Shown: piece by piece, positions 14,720-21,707 of the stretch | Layout: each line of letters starts with the position of its first letter | Position numbering within the stretch: position 1 is the stretch's first letter | Source: an uncultured Candidatus Melainabacteria bacterium | GTDB lineage: Bacteria > Cyanobacteriota > Vampirovibrionia > Gastranaerophilales > Gastranaerophilaceae | Direction of reading: 5' to 3' | NCBI GenBank assembly: GCA_937891325.1 | Contig: CALAFU010000223.1 | Location: 1-22,727, forward strand | DNA: 22,727 nucleotides | The notes under the pieces: generated by a model | The model's input: the letters and a program-made list of their open reading frames with translations, nothing else | What the model was told of the DNA's origin: nothing | The model's database searches: none | Program-made: the position numbers and the translations under genes

Positions 14720-15688
14720 TTATTTGCAAGAGTTTTTTGTTGAATCATATCCCAATACTGTACCATTTGGACATTTTCCAACATTATCTGCCTTTAGATA
14801 ATCCATATTATCATAGTCCAAGACCCAACCTGTACAAGTTATACCTGAACCCGTATTACTAGCTTCTCCAAAACAATCTAATAAGTTGGTATAAGACATT
14901 GATGTTGCATGGGGATAATCTACTCCATTTGTACTGTTGGCAAATAAGTAAAACGTATTTCGTCCAAATTTTGCAATTTTTATTGGACCTTCTATGTTCA
15001 CATAGAAGGTTACTGCAGCATTTGCAAATAATAACCCCACAGAAGAACCATCTGCTAATTGAAACTTATAATGATTTGAAGAATTATCAACATTAAATCC
15101 GGTTAAGTTTGCACCTCTTACACCTCTGATTGCATTATCATAGGCAAAACAGTGCTGATTTGTTGTAACACCACAATTTTTGCTTATTTTCATAAATTCA
15201 GTTAGTCGCTCACCGACACGGGTTGCTTGGGCAGTTGTAGTGGTATCCATTTGAATCCATTCTTCAACAGGATCATAAACGGCTTCTGCACGACCAAAAG
15301 CATCATTTAAGTTTGAATAAACCTTCCTTAATTTAGCTACTTTTTCTTTATCAGCAGTTGAAGAGTTTAAGTTTGGAATAGTCAACGCAGCGACCACGCC
15401 AATAATACCCATTACGATTAGGGTTTCTGCAAGAGTGAAGGCAAGGGCTTTTTTGAAGGTGTGCCTAATACTAATGTCACCCTGAACTCGTTTCAGGGTC
15501 TCTACAACTTGAGATGCTGAAACAAGTTCAGCATGACATAAGGTTTTATTTAATTTCTCAAAAGGGTGACATAAAGATTTATTTGTCAACACATGACAAC
15601 ATTCTTTTATTCTGCGCAACAAAAACATAAAATTAGACTTTAAACCTTCATGCCTAAAAGTCGCGTTATTACTAGCGTTTACCCCCAC
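14720..15688 (-). pseudogene. type IV prepilin-like protein gene, 5' end disrupted by a repeat-bearing segment
   Basis: The pilin part begins near 15454: KKALAFTLAETLIVMGIIGV, continuing VAALTIPNL. It is a class III signal with A^F cleavage (A83/F84), Glu5 of the mature chain and the hydrophobic N-terminal helix of pilins and pseudopilins. A ~190-residue globular part with several cysteines follows. The open frame continues upstream for about 80 codons that look foreign: a 66-bp palindromic element is translated within it as CHAELVSASQ, then VVETLKRVQGD. The only promoter and good ribosome binding site lie further up and start a different frame (ATG at 15728) that stops after 18 codons. So the original leader codons appear separated from the pilin domain. 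A GTG at 15688 or ATG at 15628 could still give an odd, overlong product. Whether it is made or exported is unclear. Confidence 0.6.
15474..15539. repeat. 66-bp palindromic repeat element (two hairpins with closing arms)
   Basis: The ends ATGTCA (15474-15479) and TGACAT (15534-15539) are inverted repeats. Inside are two perfect hairpins: CCCTGAA/TTCAGGG with loop CTCGT, and TGCTGAA/TTCAGCA with loop ACAAG. Between them TCTC and GAGA pair around an eight-base loop. The minus-strand reading frame through it gives HAELVSAS and KRVQGD, a translated repeat often met in genomes of uncultured bacteria. More partial TGACA/TGTCA copies lie at 15566-15597. It resembles a REP/MITE-type element that can be read through in frame. 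Confidence 0.75.
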
Positions 15689-15728
15689 TCAAAGGTTGAA
15701 AGTATTGTATATATTTAGTTTTAGCCAT
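15672..15728 (-). CDS. 18-codon leader ORF, probable original prepilin start
   Basis: ATG at 15728 stands behind AGGAG and a good promoter and encodes MAKTKYIQYFQPLSGGKR before a TAG. It points straight at the pilin domain but is in a different frame from it and ends 218 bases before the AFTLAE segment. The basic, short sequence fits a prepilin leader peptide that once continued into KKALA^FTLAE. The alternative is an independent upstream ORF. Confidence 0.5.
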   Translation of the reverse strand: MAKTKYIQYFQPLSGGKR

Positions 15729-15750
15729 ATCAAGTCTCCTATTTTTATTC

Positions 15751-15779
15751 AGTGTAAACTATTTTTCTGTGTTTTTCAA
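15751..15779 (-). promoter_or_regulatory. promoter of the prepilin region
   Basis: Minus strand TTGAAA (15779-15774), 17 bases, TACACT (15756-15751). Transcription would start near 15744, 16 bases before the ATG at 15728, with AGGAG (15740-15736) in between. The fit supports 15728 as the original start codon. Confidence 0.6.
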
Positions 15780-15897
15780 GTGTTTGATAAAAACTCCTAC
15801 TACTTTCTACTAATATTTTCAACATGAAACATTGCAAACTTGATTAATAGAAAAAGCCGTCAAGCACGTTTAACATAACTTTGGGACGGTTTATATT

Positions 15898-16923
15898 ATG
15901 AAAAAATTATTTATTAGCATAATTTGCATTTTCGCACTACAAGCAAGCGTTTTGGCTCAAAGTCAAACCTCTAAAACGCTTAGCACCATTGAAAACAACC
16001 TTTATGGTATAGAGTATACAAACCAAAGCGATAGCGCTAGGTTAGATAGAATTGAAGAAACGGTTTATGGTGAAAAGAAGTCAGGTAGTGTAAAATCTAG
16101 GCTTGCAGACCTAGACAAGGACATTGCCTCAGAGCAAATGGGCAAAGAAGTTACACCACGAAAATACGCCTTTACAAATGGTGAAGACGACAAAGACAAT
16201 TTTTATTCGCCTAAAACAGAACAAAATCAACAGTTAGCACAACAACAAGACTACTACGAACCCGAAGAAAAAGCAGACCCTAACATTGAATACCCTGTTA
16301 TTGATTCGCTTGAACAAACTGCATTTGGTAAAAGTTACAAGCAAATGGAGATTAAAACAAGAATTAGCAATCTTGAAAAACAAGCATTTCGCAAGACATA
16401 CACAAACGACGACCTTGCAACACGTGTTGATAGGTTAAAAGATAAATTTGCATACAATATGCCTAAAAACTCTGACGAAGCATATTTTTCCCATAACGAC
16501 TATTATCAAGATGAAAGCTACTTAGCAGATAACCCTCAAACACAGTACCCTGACAACTATTTTTCACCTCAAAACGTTCAACAACAAAGCTACAACAATT
16601 CTGTTAACCAACAAGATAAAGTTTGGGATAGACAAATCACTGAGAGAGATTTTCGCTCAAAATTGAACAAATTAGAAAAAAATGTTTACAAACAAAGTTT
16701 TTCAAACGACACCGTAGACAAACGTCTTAGCCGTTTAGAAAGTACAGTTTTTAATACAAATTTCAGCAAAGAAAGCGACACTTCAAGATTAAGCAGGCTT
16801 TACGGAGCCGTAAACGCACAAAAAGTTGCTAAAAAATATGACTCAAATGGTTTTCAACAAAAAATGGCAACAGCGTTACAAATTGGCTTTATGGTGCTAA
16901 TGGTAGTTGCAATGATACTTTAA
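15898..16923 (+). CDS. secreted/tail-anchored protein with six 21-residue RLxRLE-type repeats
   Basis: 341 residues: a signal peptide (1-20, ending SVLA), three pairs of repeats, and a C-terminal hydrophobic segment (325-341, GFMVLMVVAMIL) that ends the chain. Repeat units start at I31, I52, L138, L159, L259 and L280, exactly 21 apart within each pair. The pattern is [IL]E..[VA][FY]...[YF]........R[LIV].., e.g. LEKQAFRKTYTNDDLATRVD and LEKNVYKQSFSNDTVDKRLS. Gln/Asn/Tyr-rich linkers (~85-132 and ~186-245) separate the pairs. Similar repeats occur in proteins of Melainabacteria-type genomes; I know no assigned function. The conserved arginine, leucine and glutamate spacing suggests short helical units. 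An envelope or surface location is inferred from the signal peptide and tail segment. Upstream, GCCGTC/GACGGT can form a hairpin ending just before the start codon. Confidence 0.65.
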   Translation: MKKLFISIICIFALQASVLAQSQTSKTLSTIENNLYGIEYTNQSDSARLDRIEETVYGEKKSGSVKSRLADLDKDIASEQMGKEVTPRKYAFTNGEDDKDNFYSPKTEQNQQLAQQQDYYEPEEKADPNIEYPVIDSLEQTAFGKSYKQMEIKTRISNLEKQAFRKTYTNDDLATRVDRLKDKFAYNMPKNSDEAYFSHNDYYQDESYLADNPQTQYPDNYFSPQNVQQQSYNNSVNQQDKVWDRQITERDFRSKLNKLEKNVYKQSFSNDTVDKRLSRLESTVFNTNFSKESDTSRLSRLYGAVNAQKVAKKYDSNGFQQKMATALQIGFMVLMVVAMIL

Positions 16924-17024
16924 ACTTAAAATAATTTAATAATTAAACTCTCTACCTACAATATAATAAAATCAACTGTTTAAAGCATTTTAAAACTCTC
17001 AAATGTTTATATAATGTTAAAAAG

Positions 17025-17052
17025 TTGATTTTTGATTCAAAATCATTAAAAT
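17025..17052 (+). promoter_or_regulatory. candidate promoter for the TPR/low-complexity gene
   Basis: TTGATT (17025-17030), 16 bases, TAAAAT (17047-17052), with transcription expected near 17059 and a GGTAGGGAG ribosome binding site region at 17056-17064. The leader would be only about 14 bases, so an upstream TATAAT around 17010 is a competitor. Confidence 0.35.
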
Positions 17053-17072
17053 TGAGGTAGGGAGTACCACGA

Positions 17073-18161
17073 ATGAGAAAAAAACTATTATCATTATTAA
17101 TAATATTGACAATGGCATTCACTGCAAGCAGTGCTTTTGCTTACACAGAGGCTGTAACACCACTTGTTGCTCAAGGTATTAAAAAATACAAACAAGGCAA
17201 CGTTACAGGCTGTATTCAAGATTTGACAAATTATTTAAGACAAACAAAAAGATACGACAACCAAGTTGTAATGTACTACTTGGGTATGGCATATACAAAA
17301 GCAGGAATCAAGGATAGAGCTGAATTCTGCTATTACAGAGCTAGTGAATTAAATCCAAATAATACATTAGGTAAGTATGCTACAAGGGGTAGAGCTTGCT
17401 TAAATGGCGATCCAGCTTGCTATGAACCAACTGAACAAAAGAAGGTTCAAGAGGCTCAAACAGATTTAGACAAATTTGTTAACGCACCTTACGGAAACGG
17501 CTTATCTGCCGACTTAAACAAAGAAATCGAAAGAAAAAGAGTTGAACGTTTGAGAAAAGAAATGAACTCAGACGAAGAACTTAACAAATATGAATTTAAA
17601 GACTTTAGAGACTTCTCTAACAAAAAAAGTTCAATAGAAACTAACACTCTTAGACTTTTAGGCGAAACTCCTAGCCTAATTGCATCTTCTCAACCTAGCG
17701 ATGAAGAAGTTTTAAAAGCTATAAGAGTCTTAAACGATGCAGGTTTGGGCAACATTGCAAAACAAGCAGAAATGTCTAGACAAAATCAAGAATCAAGAAT
17801 TGAAAGAACACCTCAAGTTAACGCTCAAGCTATTTCTACACCTGAAGTTAGAAGTGAATACAAACCCGACGTTACAAGAGAAGAATTCCAAAGACAAATG
17901 CAAAGAGATATGATGACAGCTCAAATGTCACAATACTCACAGCCTAATATTGGTATGCTTTTCGGCGAAAAAAACAGCAACAATAATAACAATAACAACA
18001 TGATGAATATGCTACCATTTTTAATGGCTCAACAAGCTCAACAACAAGCTGGCGGTCAAGCTAACAATGGTCAGATGCAATTCACTCCTGAAATGTTGCA
18101 AACTATGATGTTTAGCCAAATGATGCCAAACTTAGACTTTAGTTCTAGCAACAACAATTAG
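17073..18161 (+). CDS. exported TPR protein with Asn/Gln/Met-rich tail
   Basis: 362 residues with a clear signal peptide (1-23, TASSAFA). Residues ~28-100 hold two TPR-like helical pairs (GIKKYKQGNVTGCIQDLTNY, then a second unit with MYYLGMAYTKAGIKDRAEFC and RASELNPNN). A charged helical middle (~125-195) contains the basic run EIERKRVERLRKE. The last ~90 residues are low complexity: NSNNNNNNNMMNM, QQAQQQAGGQ, and Met-rich FTPEMLQTMMFSQMMPN. It should sit in the periplasm or on the surface and bind other proteins through the TPR part. It is followed after 20 bases by fliW and may be read with it. No named family is recognised beyond TPR. Confidence 0.7.
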   Translation: MRKKLLSLLIILTMAFTASSAFAYTEAVTPLVAQGIKKYKQGNVTGCIQDLTNYLRQTKRYDNQVVMYYLGMAYTKAGIKDRAEFCYYRASELNPNNTLGKYATRGRACLNGDPACYEPTEQKKVQEAQTDLDKFVNAPYGNGLSADLNKEIERKRVERLRKEMNSDEELNKYEFKDFRDFSNKKSSIETNTLRLLGETPSLIASSQPSDEEVLKAIRVLNDAGLGNIAKQAEMSRQNQESRIERTPQVNAQAISTPEVRSEYKPDVTREEFQRQMQRDMMTAQMSQYSQPNIGMLFGEKNSNNNNNNNMMNMLPFLMAQQAQQQAGGQANNGQMQFTPEMLQTMMFSQMMPNLDFSSSNNN

Positions 18162-18181
18162 TAATTGAGATAAGGAAGATT

Positions 18182-18634
18182 ATGAAAATTCAAACAACCA
18201 GATTTGGTGAAATTGAAGTAGATGATAAATACGTATTTAATTTCACAATGCCAATTCTAGGCTATAACGAGGAAGAACAATTCGTAATGATTGAATCAAA
18301 AGAGGCATCTTTATTCAAATGGATTCAATCAACACGCACACCAGATTTAGCATTTCCAGCTACGATTCCAAGTTTCTTTGGTATCGACTATGCTTTTGAA
18401 CTTCCAGACGAGGCAGAAGCAGCATTAGAAGTGAAATCAGCAGAAGATTTAGTAGTTATGAATATCGCAAAAATTCCAAGCGATAATCCTAGACAAACAA
18501 CAGTAAATCTGCTTGCACCAATCGTTTTCAACATTACCAACAACAAGGCTGGTCAAGTTGTATTGAGCGGAACAGGCTTTGACGTTACATATCCGTTGTT
18601 CAAGGACGAAGAACCTCAAAAGGACGGTGAGTAG
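18182..18634 (+). CDS. fliW: flagellar assembly factor FliW, CsrA antagonist
   Basis: FliW binds CsrA and relieves its block on translation; in flagellated bacteria it is itself held by flagellin. The 150-residue product matches end to end: KIQTTRFGEIEVDDKYVFNF (2-21), MPILGYNEEEQFVMIE, FKWIQSTRTPDLAFPAT (45-61), DLVVMNIAKIPSDNP (88-102), NLLAPIVFNITNNKAGQVVL (109-128) and YPLF near the end. It has an AAGGA ribosome binding site and its stop codon is three bases before csrA, the standard fliW-csrA arrangement. No flagellin or other flagellar structural gene is in the window, so what regulates FliW here is unknown. Confidence 0.92.
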   Translation: MKIQTTRFGEIEVDDKYVFNFTMPILGYNEEEQFVMIESKEASLFKWIQSTRTPDLAFPATIPSFFGIDYAFELPDEAEAALEVKSAEDLVVMNIAKIPSDNPRQTTVNLLAPIVFNITNNKAGQVVLSGTGFDVTYPLFKDEEPQKDGE

Positions 18635-18637
18635 CAA

Positions 18638-18922
18638 ATGCTTATATTATCAAGAAAAAACGGTCAAAAGATTATTATAAACGACGAAATCGAGATTACA
18701 ATTTTAGAATCAAAGATGGACAACTGTAAAATTGCCATCAATGCGCCTAAAGACGTAAAAATCTATCGTGAAGAAGTTTACGTTCAAATTCAAAACGCTA
18801 ACAAGCAGTCAGAAAGTACTTCTTTGGCAGACTTAGGCTCTTTATCAAATTTAATGCCACAAGACAAAAAGAGTGCACCTAAAAAGGTTATTTTAAAGAA
18901 AAACACACCTGAAAACCAATAA
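18638..18922 (+). CDS. csrA: carbon storage regulator CsrA with extended C-terminus
   Basis: RNA-binding dimer that represses translation by covering GGA motifs at ribosome binding sites. Residues 1-53 are the complete CsrA fold: MLILSRKNGQKIIINDEIEI, then KIAINAPKDVKIYREEVYVQ, with R44, the key RNA-contacting arginine, in place. Typical CsrA is 60-75 residues; here a polar tail of about 40 (Ser/Asn/Lys rich) follows. C-terminal extensions are where FliW binds in FliW-regulated CsrA proteins. The start overlaps the region AAGGACGGTGA at the end of fliW. The next gene starts one base after its stop codon. A GGA in that ribosome binding site could allow self-control, which is only inference. 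Confidence 0.93.
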   Translation: MLILSRKNGQKIIINDEIEITILESKMDNCKIAINAPKDVKIYREEVYVQIQNANKQSESTSLADLGSLSNLMPQDKKSAPKKVILKKNTPENQ

Positions 18923-18923
18923 A

Positions 18924-19511
18924 ATGAACTACGAACAGGCTAAAAAATGCTTAACTGATATACGAATAAAGGAATGCGAGCCTTTTTTCAAAGCACATGG
19001 TATGCTTTTGGAAATGGGTTATTGTGAATTACTATCAGACAAGCTAGACGAGGCAAAGAGCACTTTCACCATCATTAGAGATAAGGATTTACGGGCTGAT
19101 TGGGCATATTTACTAATTCAATTTATGAAGAATTATATCCAGTTTTTCCCATCATACCTACAAATTAGGAACTTTTTAGAAATCGACATTGGGTTATTAA
19201 TAAAGGCTGGAATGAGTGAATACGTTGAAAACGTAATCAATTCGGCAGACATCTTTTACCAGATTAACCAAGAGAGTTACAAGTTTATCGCAAGAGCTTT
19301 GATTAATTACAACTATTGGGAAGTGGCTAAGATATTTTTAAATAAAGGCGTTGACCGATGTTATAACGATCCTGAGTTACATTTTATTTATGGAAACTAT
19401 CATTTAAAACATGGTAACAAACTCCTTGCTCTACACGAGTTTGAGACTTCTTTAGAGGTTTTACCAAATTATTTTCCGGCACAAAAAATGATTAGAGAAT
19501 TAACTGAGTGA
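18924..19511 (+). CDS. TPR-containing cytoplasmic protein in the fliW-csrA operon
   Basis: 195 residues, all-helical. C-terminal segments read as TPR units: LINYNYWEVAKIFLNKGVDR, then PELHFIYGNYHLKHGNKLLA and LHEFETSLEVLPNYFPA, with the usual small/aromatic spacing and P at the end of helix B. The N-terminal half (CELLSDKLDEAKSTFTIIRD) has at least one more unit. There is no signal peptide or membrane segment. It starts one base after the csrA stop codon with no separate ribosome binding site, so translation is probably coupled to csrA. A role tied to the FliW-CsrA pair is suggested by position only. Confidence 0.7.
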   Translation: MNYEQAKKCLTDIRIKECEPFFKAHGMLLEMGYCELLSDKLDEAKSTFTIIRDKDLRADWAYLLIQFMKNYIQFFPSYLQIRNFLEIDIGLLIKAGMSEYVENVINSADIFYQINQESYKFIARALINYNYWEVAKIFLNKGVDRCYNDPELHFIYGNYHLKHGNKLLALHEFETSLEVLPNYFPAQKMIRELTE

Positions 19512-19513
19512 AA

Positions 19514-19852
19514 TTATTCATCTTCTTCGACCCAACGTTTTACATCAAAACGCAAGTCTGAAACTTTCATTTTCAAAGATTTCAAATAAGGTGTTAATTC
19601 TGTTAAAATTTTTGTTTTACGAAACATCAATTCTTGAGCTACGGCGGGATTTTTGCAGGCGATTATCATAACTCCATTTGTTGTCATTGAAAACGGCTTA
19701 GAATTGTCTTTAAACTTGTCTCCTACAACTTTTTGCCAGAACTTAAAAAGATTACTTTTCGTAATCGCCTTTTTAAAATTTTTATCTTCCAGCATTTTTG
19801 CTAAAGTGTCATCAATGCCTTCAAAGTTAGTATACAGAACCTTTTTTGTCAT
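19514..19852 (-). CDS. DciA-like (DUF721) protein
   Basis: 112 residues starting at ATG 19852 (MTKKVLYTNFEG). A longer frame upstream would overlap the nrnA start and has no support. The body matches DUF721/DciA, the widespread ancestral loader of the replicative helicase DnaB: LAKMLEDKNFKKAITKSNLF (helix), FWQKVVGDKFKDNSKPF (the W..vVG..l..hs.P motif), GVMIIACKNPAVAQEL (strand-helix), and KMKVSDLRFDVKRW (final strand). It is convergent with the TPR gene, with two bases between their stop codons, and divergent from nrnA by 38 bases. The only candidate ribosome binding site, GGGC, is weak. Confidence 0.75.
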   Translation of the reverse strand: MTKKVLYTNFEGIDDTLAKMLEDKNFKKAITKSNLFKFWQKVVGDKFKDNSKPFSMTTNGVMIIACKNPAVAQELMFRKTKILTELTPYLKSLKMKVSDLRFDVKRWVEEDE

Positions 19853-19878
19853 TTTAAGCCCATTTCGTATTTGTGTGC

Positions 19879-19884
19879 TATAAT
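19879..19884 (+). promoter_or_regulatory. extended -10 box giving a leaderless nrnA mRNA
   Basis: TATAAT at 19879-19884 preceded by TGC (extended -10). The ATG of nrnA begins seven bases downstream at 19891, right where transcription should begin, and there is no ribosome binding site. No good -35 box is seen. The near-palindrome GCTATAATTAAGC (19877-19889) could also serve the divergent dciA gene. Confidence 0.5.
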
Positions 19885-19890
19885 TAAGCA

Positions 19891-20856
19891 ATGGAACATT
19901 TGAACTTAGATGATAGCATAAAAAAATCAAAGAATATATTAATAATAACTCACGTCAACCCTGACGGCGACGCTTTAGGCTCTATGATTGCACTTAGAGA
20001 CTTAATTTACAATCATTACAAGAAAAAAGCAGAAATGATGATTGTATCAAAATACCCTAAGATGTACGAATACCTAAGTGGAGCAAAGGACGTTAAGCAC
20101 ATATCTGAATTTGACAATTCAATGGTGTACGATATGGTTATCCTTGTTGACGTTGCGGCTTTAGACAGAATTTTTGATGCCCAAATTTTCTACGAAAAAG
20201 CAATGATTAAGGCTACAATCGACCACCACAAAACGAACAATTACGATGCGAACATTCAATTTGTTGAAAGCAATGCAAGTTCGACAGGTGAAGTTCTATT
20301 CCAAATAGCAGAAAATCACGGTTGGAAACTTGACGAAAAGATTGCAGAAGCAATCTACACAGCTATTTTGACAGATACAGGCGGGTTTAGATTTGACAAC
20401 ACAAGCTCTAGAGCCTTAAAAATTGCATCAAAACTTGTAGCTGCAGGCGCTAGCCCTAAAAAAGTTTACAAAAATTGCTATGAATCAAAATCCAAAAATT
20501 TGGTCATGTTCCAAGCATACTGCATAAGCAAGGCTGAATTTTCTGACGACGACAAAATTGCATACACTGTCGTTTACAAAAAAGACCTTGAAAAATTTGG
20601 CGGTGGTGAAGACTTTACTGAAGGTTTAGTTGAAGTTTTAAGAGCCATTGAAACAACAGAAGTTGCTTTCATATTGAAAGAACTAGACAACAAGATGTTC
20701 AAAGTATCTATGCGTAGCAAAAACATTGACGTTGCAGACGTATGTTCTGAGTTCAACGGCGGTGGACACAAGTTTGCAGCAGGTTGCGTAATCAAGCACA
20801 ATGCAAAAGATGCAGTAAAAAAACTTATTGAGTTAATCAAAAAACAGGGTGTTTAA
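19891..20856 (+). CDS. nrnA: DHH-family phosphoesterase, NrnA-type oligoribonuclease/pAp phosphatase
   Basis: Mn-dependent cytoplasmic phosphoesterase that degrades very short RNA oligomers and 3'-phosphoadenosine 5'-phosphate (pAp). The 321 residues carry all NrnA marks: HVNPDGDALGS (21-31, with D25 and D27), ILVDVAALDR with D87, DHH at 111-113, ILTDTGGFRF with D162, and the DHHA1 substrate-binding GGGHKFAAG (290-298). The length is normal for the family. It begins a tight group: the next gene overlaps its stop codon by one base (TAATG). Some relatives hydrolyse pGpG or c-di-AMP products; substrate choice cannot be read here. Confidence 0.9.
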   Translation: MEHLNLDDSIKKSKNILIITHVNPDGDALGSMIALRDLIYNHYKKKAEMMIVSKYPKMYEYLSGAKDVKHISEFDNSMVYDMVILVDVAALDRIFDAQIFYEKAMIKATIDHHKTNNYDANIQFVESNASSTGEVLFQIAENHGWKLDEKIAEAIYTAILTDTGGFRFDNTSSRALKIASKLVAAGASPKKVYKNCYESKSKNLVMFQAYCISKAEFSDDDKIAYTVVYKKDLEKFGGGEDFTEGLVEVLRAIETTEVAFILKELDNKMFKVSMRSKNIDVADVCSEFNGGGHKFAAGCVIKHNAKDAVKKLIELIKKQGV

Positions 20857-21707
20857 TGAAAAAAATCATTATTTACTTAAAACGATTAATAAAATCTGTC
20901 GTTGACAATGACTTTTTCGGAATGGCTTCTGAAATGGGTTTTATGTGCGTTTTAGGCATCTTCCCTATGCTTTTGTTTCTTACAGGTATTTTTAGTTGGG
21001 CAGGAAAGCACGATTTCATAAAACCAATTTTATCATTTATGGTTCAAATTATGCCTGACGAATCAGTAGAATTGGTATTTACAGTATTAAAAGAAGCTGT
21101 ATTCTACTCAAAAGGTGGATTTTGGGCAATTCTTGGTTTTTTAATTACTGTATTTTTAACGACAAACACGCTTGCAATCATTGCTAAAGGCTTGAATAGG
21201 GCTTACAAAATCGGTGAAACCCGTTCATTCCTTTACACTCGTATACTTGCATTCTTTATGTTAATCGTAAATACTGCTGTTTTATTCATAACAGTAAACT
21301 TAATCATTTTCGGTAAAATCATTTTCAATTTCTGCGTAACTTATTTGCATTTAGGTCAAGAGGCTGCTGCAATGTGGTTGTTCTTACGTTGGCCAATTTC
21401 GTTTGTTGCGCTTTACGTAATGGCATTTTTGCACTACTACATTTTACCAGATTTGAAAGGACCGGAACTTTTAAAATTAAAAAGCACCATTCCTGGAACA
21501 TTCTTTTTCAGCACATTTTGGTTAATCGGTTCGTGGGGATTTTCAATCTACGTGAACAACTTACACACATACAACTTTATTTATGGCACAATTGGTGCGT
21601 TTGCAGTGTTAATGGTATGGCTATATTACTCATCAATCCTTATTCTTATCGGTGCAGAAATCAACTCGCAAGTTTATAACAGGCTAGGTATTTCAAATGG
21701 GAAATAG
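20856..21707 (+). CDS. YihY/BrkB-family inner-membrane protein
   Basis: 283-residue polytopic membrane protein of the YihY/BrkB family, long mislabelled as ribonuclease BN. It shows the family order: a basic start, DNDFFGMASEMGFMCVLGIF (18-37, the D..mAA.iaff...fP segment), LGFLITVFLTTNTLAIIAKG, LNRAYKIGETRSF (W/Y-K-x-E-x-R motif), and six hydrophobic segments ending in NFIYGTIGAFAVLMVWLYYS, then ILIGAEINSQV. The last is the family's closing YGs.a...v.l.WlY.s..ilL.GAE.n. The function of the family is not settled (transport or envelope roles have been proposed). It overlaps nrnA by one base and metW by 11. Confidence 0.88.
   Translation: MKKIIIYLKRLIKSVVDNDFFGMASEMGFMCVLGIFPMLLFLTGIFSWAGKHDFIKPILSFMVQIMPDESVELVFTVLKEAVFYSKGGFWAILGFLITVFLTTNTLAIIAKGLNRAYKIGETRSFLYTRILAFFMLIVNTAVLFITVNLIIFGKIIFNFCVTYLHLGQEAAAMWLFLRWPISFVALYVMAFLHYYILPDLKGPELLKLKSTIPGTFFFSTFWLIGSWGFSIYVNNLHTYNFIYGTIGAFAVLMVWLYYSSILILIGAEINSQVYNRLGISNGK

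Noticed and set aside
14720..15688. Reading the whole 322-codon frame as one normal secreted protein
   Set aside because: The first ~80 residues have no signal peptide logic, include a translated palindromic repeat, and place the prepilin cleavage site far from the N-terminus. The real start signals belong to a different frame upstream.
17976..18000. AAC/AAT triplet run considered as a CRISPR or tandem-repeat array
   Set aside because: It lies in frame within a coding region, encodes an Asn run, and has no spacer structure. No CRISPR repeats, tRNA or rRNA genes were seen in the window.
19853..19930. Extension of the DciA-like gene to an ATG at 19930
   Set aside because: The extension runs through the nrnA start and its -10 box, adds residues unlike the DUF721 family, and has no ribosome binding site.
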